From NCBI GenBank assembly GCA_012270065.1, contig JAAXJB010000084.1, positions 132,081-196,080 on the forward strand: a stretch of DNA of 64,000 bases, read 5' to 3'. Under the pieces are notes generated by a model. It did no database searches, had not been told where the DNA came from, and saw only the letters and a program-made list of their open reading frames with translations. Numbering within the stretch: the stretch's first letter is position 1; each line of letters opens with the position of its first letter. This document shows, one piece after another, positions 60,426-64,000 of the stretch. This DNA is from Rubripirellula sp. (GTDB lineage Bacteria; Planctomycetota; Planctomycetia; Pirellulales; Pirellulaceae). Made by a program: the position numbers and the translations under genes.

Positions 60426-63400
60426 TTGAATGGCACCAAGGATGCGCCGATAACCGCCAGACCGAGACTTGTCTCGCGTCTTTTCAGTGCTGCGCTGGTC
60501 AGTGTGGGGGTTGTTTTTGTCGTTTATGCGCTGACGCCACAGACAGTGGGTGAGACCGCGAGGCGGCATGTGCTGAACGTTTTTCAAGAGCGTTATCCCG
60601 ACCACATCGTTTCACTCCGACGAGGTTACTTCGACCAGAATGTCGGTTTTGTTTTTGAGGACCTGCGGATCATTGATCCGTCTCGGGTTGTCCATGGTGC
60701 TGAAGACAGTGAGTTACTGCGCATCGAGCGTTTGACTGTTGAGGCAGATTTGGATGCCGATCAGATGGTCGCTGGAGGACTGCCTCTGAAGACGCACCGT
60801 ATTCTTCTGGACGGCGTACACGCCAGCACACGGTTACTGGAAGATGGGACTCCTACTCTCGCTGAACTGTTGCCAATGCCAAACTTTGGCTCGGTGACGC
60901 CGAGGATGGAAATGCGGCATTTGCGACTTCAGTTGGTGGATGATCATTCAAGGAATCGCCCGATGCTCGCCTCGTTTCCTGAGGCGCTGATTGTTCGCAA
61001 GCCAAACACGGATGGTGGCACGGATGACACAATTACGCTCCGCGGTGCGACCGATTTTGCTAATTCACTGGTTGTTCAGGTCAATCAGACAAGTCAGGGC
61101 GTTGATGTTCGTGGTGTCGTCAAGGGTGCATATCTGAGTCGAGATTTATTCGACCGGTTACCACCCCAGTGGAGGAAAAAAGTTGTTGAGTTGCGGGATT
61201 TGCAGTGCATTTGTGATACAGATTTCGCAGTCCATCGATCTCCCGATGGCGAACTGGATTTCAAACTCAAAACCACCATTCACGAGGGGCGGTTTTCGCA
61301 TCCCGCGATTCCGCAGCCCATTTCACAATTGAGAGGCATTGTGAGTTGTGATCCCGGTGGTGTTTTCATTCAGGCCTCCCAGTTCATGTTTGGCGATTCC
61401 CTGGTGAGAACCAGTGGCAGGGTGCATGGACACAGATGGCCTTGCAACGCTGATCTCCAGATCCACGCCGGAAACATCATGCTTGATGAGCGTCTGGCTG
61501 CGGCACTGCCCGCGAAAATGCAAGCGAACTGGCACAAGTTCTTGCCCTGCGGCAGAGTCGATATTGAGGGGAATCTGCAGCATCAGGACTTGCAGTGGAA
61601 ACTCAATGGTCACGTCACCTGCAAAGGCGTTGATGTGCAATATGATCGTTTCCCGTATCCCGTTGAGAGCCTGTTCGGAAAGATTGAAATTCGTGATGGA
61701 ATTGCATCCACTGATAGATTGGGCGGAACGATTGGGTCCAGCCAGATGCAATGTGCTTTTAAAATCCCCATCAAACCCGGCATCACACAGGAAAAGTCTT
61801 TCGCGATCACCACGGATGGGTCCATCCCCATTGATGCAACTTTACTGAAGTCGATGTCGCCTCGTGATGGCCCGATGTCGAAGCTGGAATCCTTCACCCG
61901 ATCACTCAAGCCTCGCGGCAGACTGCACCTGGTGACCGCCTTGTTGACAACAGATGTCAATGGGCGTTCATCACGAAAAATGGACTTCCGTGTCAGCGAT
62001 GGCTACGTGAGATATGAAAAATTTCGCTACCCGTTGTACAAGGTCAATGGGAAAGTGCAGGTGGAAGATGATCTTGTACGGCTGAGTGGTTTGCGGGGTG
62101 TGAGCGCCAACGGGCAGGATGTGGTATGCACGGGATCTTATCGACTGGCCGGAAAACCAAGGAACAGATCGACGGATGAACTAACGCCTGATGGGCAGCT
62201 CGCAAATTCAAATCCAAATCCAAATCCAAAACCATCTCATTTGAAGCTGCAGTTTGATGCAAAAAATGTATTGATGGATGACTCGCTCCGTAATTCCCTA
62301 CCAGAAGATGCGAAGCGGATCTGGGACTCGATTTCCCCTACAGGAATTCTGGATGGTCTGACTGTGAAACTCGAGCAGGTCGGTGCGGGTGGCAAGCTGG
62401 AAATGGAGTTGGCAGCCAGGCAAGTTGAATCCGATCTGGTTACCAGTCGCACGCTGAGTCTGCGACCCAGCTATCTTCCCTATCGTATGGACGTTACGGC
62501 TGGCTCCGTTTTCTATGATGGATCGAAGGTTGAGTTGATTTCCCTGAAAGGACGGCATGATGCATCCATGCTGTCTGCTAATGGAATCTGCCGGCAGAAT
62601 TCTCAGGGACGCTGGGAGTTGATGCTGAACGTGCATGCCGGCAGCCGACTATTGCCAGATGCCGAATTGATCGCTGCGATGCCGGCGCAAATGCGAGAAG
62701 CGATGAAGGCTCTGCAGTTGCGTGGTCCCATCGGTGTTTCAGGAGCTACTCGCATCGTGCTTCCCGATGCGCTGCATGCGGATCCGGAATTGGACTGGGA
62801 CATTGCATTGCAATTGGAAGGGAATCGTATCGCTGAAGTCGGTCCGGTGCACTCCATGCGAGGCAGTGTACGCGTGGTTGGCAGGCAGGATGGACGTGGC
62901 ATCTTTGCCAACGGAAATATTCAAATTGATTCGTTGCACGTCTATGACCTGCAGCTCACCAATATTGAAGGACCCTTTTCCATTGCCAATGCGATGCTCT
63001 ATCTGGGGAAGCCTCCACGCGGAGCGACATCACCCAATCTGGTAGGACTCGCGGATCCGCGGGTTATCGCCAGGCCTGAAAACCGTCTGCACGGAAATCT
63101 GTTTGGCGGCAGTCTGGTCATGGATGGAAATGTGCAATTGTCGACCGGTGATTTCGATGTTGTCTTGGGCATCGAGAATGCAAGTCTTCCTGATATTCTG
63201 GCGGACTTCGGACAGAATGGAAAAGACATGTCTGGCAGCTTTCGTGGTCGTACCAGGTTACTTGGGAAACTTGGCAACATGAGCATGTTGCGCGGTAAGG
63301 GATGGTCTTTGGTCAGGGATGCCACACTCTACAAGCTGCCGCTGATGGATCAGGTGATGGAATTGCTGAGAATCAAGAAACCTGATGAACAGGACTACTC

Positions 63401-63770
63401 GGCACTCACGGATGCTGACGTCCAGTTTGAACTCTTCGGTGAAACAATCACGTTCGACCGGATTGATGTGTCAGGCGACCTGATTGCATTGAAAGGTTAC
63501 GGAAAACTCGACAATCGCCAGGAACTTGACGTAAGCTTTCAAACACAGGTGAATCCCCGAAATACTTTGATGGGACTCCTGACGCTGGGTGAGCAGTACA
63601 CGTTGTGGACGATTGATGTTCGCGGTCCCTTGCATTCGCTGACCTACCAGCGGCGGGCGTTGGAGGGTGTAGAAGAAACGCTTGAAATGATTTTTCCGGC
63701 GATTTCCGATAACCCCGAAGAAATTGCCACGGAGCCTAAAACAGGGTTGGGGAGATTGCTGTCGTTTTAG
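60426..63770 (+). CDS. AsmA-like envelope protein (large, single N-terminal membrane helix)
   Basis: A 1114-residue protein with a membrane helix near the N terminus (LFSAALVSVGVVFVVYAL). The remainder is a long beta-rich periplasmic body of the AsmA/TamB/DUF3971 type. Repeats of short strands dominate (FVFEDLRIIDPSRVV, IRIERLTVEADLDADQMV-like, ELRDLQCICDTDFAV). The C terminus has the AsmA-like block VQFELFGETITFDRIDVSGD, then IALKGYGKLDNRQELDVSF and YTLWTIDVRGPL. Such proteins form grooves that carry lipids between membranes or anchor envelope components. A SNPNPNPKP microrepeat sits near residue 600. TTG start at 60426, with AAGG-type sequence upstream. It is the last gene of the glycan operon. 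Confidence 0.8.
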   Translation: MNGTKDAPITARPRLVSRLFSAALVSVGVVFVVYALTPQTVGETARRHVLNVFQERYPDHIVSLRRGYFDQNVGFVFEDLRIIDPSRVVHGAEDSELLRIERLTVEADLDADQMVAGGLPLKTHRILLDGVHASTRLLEDGTPTLAELLPMPNFGSVTPRMEMRHLRLQLVDDHSRNRPMLASFPEALIVRKPNTDGGTDDTITLRGATDFANSLVVQVNQTSQGVDVRGVVKGAYLSRDLFDRLPPQWRKKVVELRDLQCICDTDFAVHRSPDGELDFKLKTTIHEGRFSHPAIPQPISQLRGIVSCDPGGVFIQASQFMFGDSLVRTSGRVHGHRWPCNADLQIHAGNIMLDERLAAALPAKMQANWHKFLPCGRVDIEGNLQHQDLQWKLNGHVTCKGVDVQYDRFPYPVESLFGKIEIRDGIASTDRLGGTIGSSQMQCAFKIPIKPGITQEKSFAITTDGSIPIDATLLKSMSPRDGPMSKLESFTRSLKPRGRLHLVTALLTTDVNGRSSRKMDFRVSDGYVRYEKFRYPLYKVNGKVQVEDDLVRLSGLRGVSANGQDVVCTGSYRLAGKPRNRSTDELTPDGQLANSNPNPNPKPSHLKLQFDAKNVLMDDSLRNSLPEDAKRIWDSISPTGILDGLTVKLEQVGAGGKLEMELAARQVESDLVTSRTLSLRPSYLPYRMDVTAGSVFYDGSKVELISLKGRHDASMLSANGICRQNSQGRWELMLNVHAGSRLLPDAELIAAMPAQMREAMKALQLRGPIGVSGATRIVLPDALHADPELDWDIALQLEGNRIAEVGPVHSMRGSVRVVGRQDGRGIFANGNIQIDSLHVYDLQLTNIEGPFSIANAMLYLGKPPRGATSPNLVGLADPRVIARPENRLHGNLFGGSLVMDGNVQLSTGDFDVVLGIENASLPDILADFGQNGKDMSGSFRGRTRLLGKLGNMSMLRGKGWSLVRDATLYKLPLMDQVMELLRIKKPDEQDYSALTDADVQFELFGETITFDRIDVSGDLIALKGYGKLDNRQELDVSFQTQVNPRNTLMGLLTLGEQYTLWTIDVRGPLHSLTYQRRALEGVEETLEMIFPAISDNPEEIATEPKTGLGRLLSF

Positions 63771-63810
63771 AACTTTGACCTGAGCTTTCGAATAAGAAGA
63801 GGGTTAGTCA

Positions 63811-64000
63811 ATGAATATCAACCCAAGTGCCGCTGCATCAGTCGCTGGAACCAGTCGAGCTGCTGCTCGAGGAGGCGAAGCTGACTCACAGGCAATCGAG
63901 TCAACTCGACAGCAGGCAAAGTCAGAGAGCCCAGGCGGCAAAGCTGCTGATTCCAATGCGATTGACGCAGGTGATCAAACTGGCGACCGCCACGGAAACG
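63811..64000 (+). CDS. partial gene at the window edge, unidentified
   Basis: ATG at 63811 after AGAGGG. The first 63 codons read MNINPSAAASVAGTSRAAA and continue as an Ala/Ser/Gln/Gly-rich, highly polar stretch without a signal peptide or recognisable domain. The gene runs off the right edge, so function cannot be judged. The frame is open throughout the visible part. Confidence 0.5.
   Translation, partial: MNINPSAAASVAGTSRAAARGGEADSQAIESTRQQAKSESPGGKAADSNAIDAGDQTGDRHGN

Overview
The window looks like chromosomal DNA of a planctomycete (Planctomycetota, probably order Planctomycetales; genus cannot be fixed by eye). The evidence is the dense set of families typical of that phylum: three sets of planctomycete 'PSCyt/PSD' proteins (DUF1549/DUF1553 and DUF1592/DUF1588/DUF1585) with their Tat-type DUF1501/DUF1552 partners, a BBP7-like outer-membrane protein, ECF sigma factors paired with FecR/LamG or other membrane anti-sigma-like proteins, a sulfatase, and several large secreted proteins. 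Base composition is moderate and even. I see no rRNA, tRNA, insertion sequence, prophage or CRISPR array. Region by region: 1-5 kb holds ligA, a small BON protein, a membrane diguanylate cyclase and a strong candidate for an unassigned structured small RNA (about 4571-4857) with its own promoter-like elements and intrinsic terminator. 5-7 kb is a histidine kinase/response regulator pair on the minus strand. 7-11 kb is a translationally coupled operon: small membrane protein, ABC ATPase, and an ABC-2 permease carrying a large extracytoplasmic beta-propeller-like insertion. 11-16.3 kb has a PQQ-type propeller protein, a large secreted TPR-like protein and a glycine-zipper protein. 16.4-18.3 kb holds nrdR, a bacterial PH-domain membrane protein and a GYF_2/zinc-ribbon protein. 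18.5-22.7 kb is an envelope pair: a long disordered protein ending in a pilus/secretin N-type domain plus a BON-like domain, followed by a BBP7-like barrel protein. 22.8-26.4 kb has a SpoU rRNA methyltransferase, a GNAT-like protein and a ketoacyl-synthase homologue whose catalytic Cys is replaced by Asp. 26.5-48.5 kb is a 22-kb island of planctomycete cytochrome/DUF modules. Module A (plus strand): ECF sigma, FecR-LamG protein, DUF1549/DUF1553, DUF1501. Module B (minus strand): DUF1549/DUF1553, DUF1501, ECF sigma, anti-sigma-like protein. Module C (plus strand): DUF1592 family, DUF1552, sulfatase. A quinone oxidoreductase and a cupin sit between modules. 48.5-54.4 kb has a DUF4332-like protein and a coupled YhaO/YhaN (SbcD/SbcC-like) pair in which the nuclease has lost one whole predicted metal site. 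54.6-57.1 kb is a DUF485/ActP-type acetate symporter operon, perhaps followed by two very small ORFs. 57.7-63.8 kb is an envelope-glycan operon: polyprenyl-phosphate glycosyltransferase, GT-C-like membrane protein, AsmA-like protein. The last 190 bases begin an unidentified gene. How it fits together: most genes concern the cell envelope, extracytoplasmic redox or polymer degradation, and their regulation. The most unusual points are the candidate RNA at 4.6-4.86 kb, the altered active sites in the ketoacyl-synthase homologue and the YhaO-like nuclease, the oppositely oriented sigma/PSCyt modules, and several short tandem-repeat arrays in intergenic DNA.
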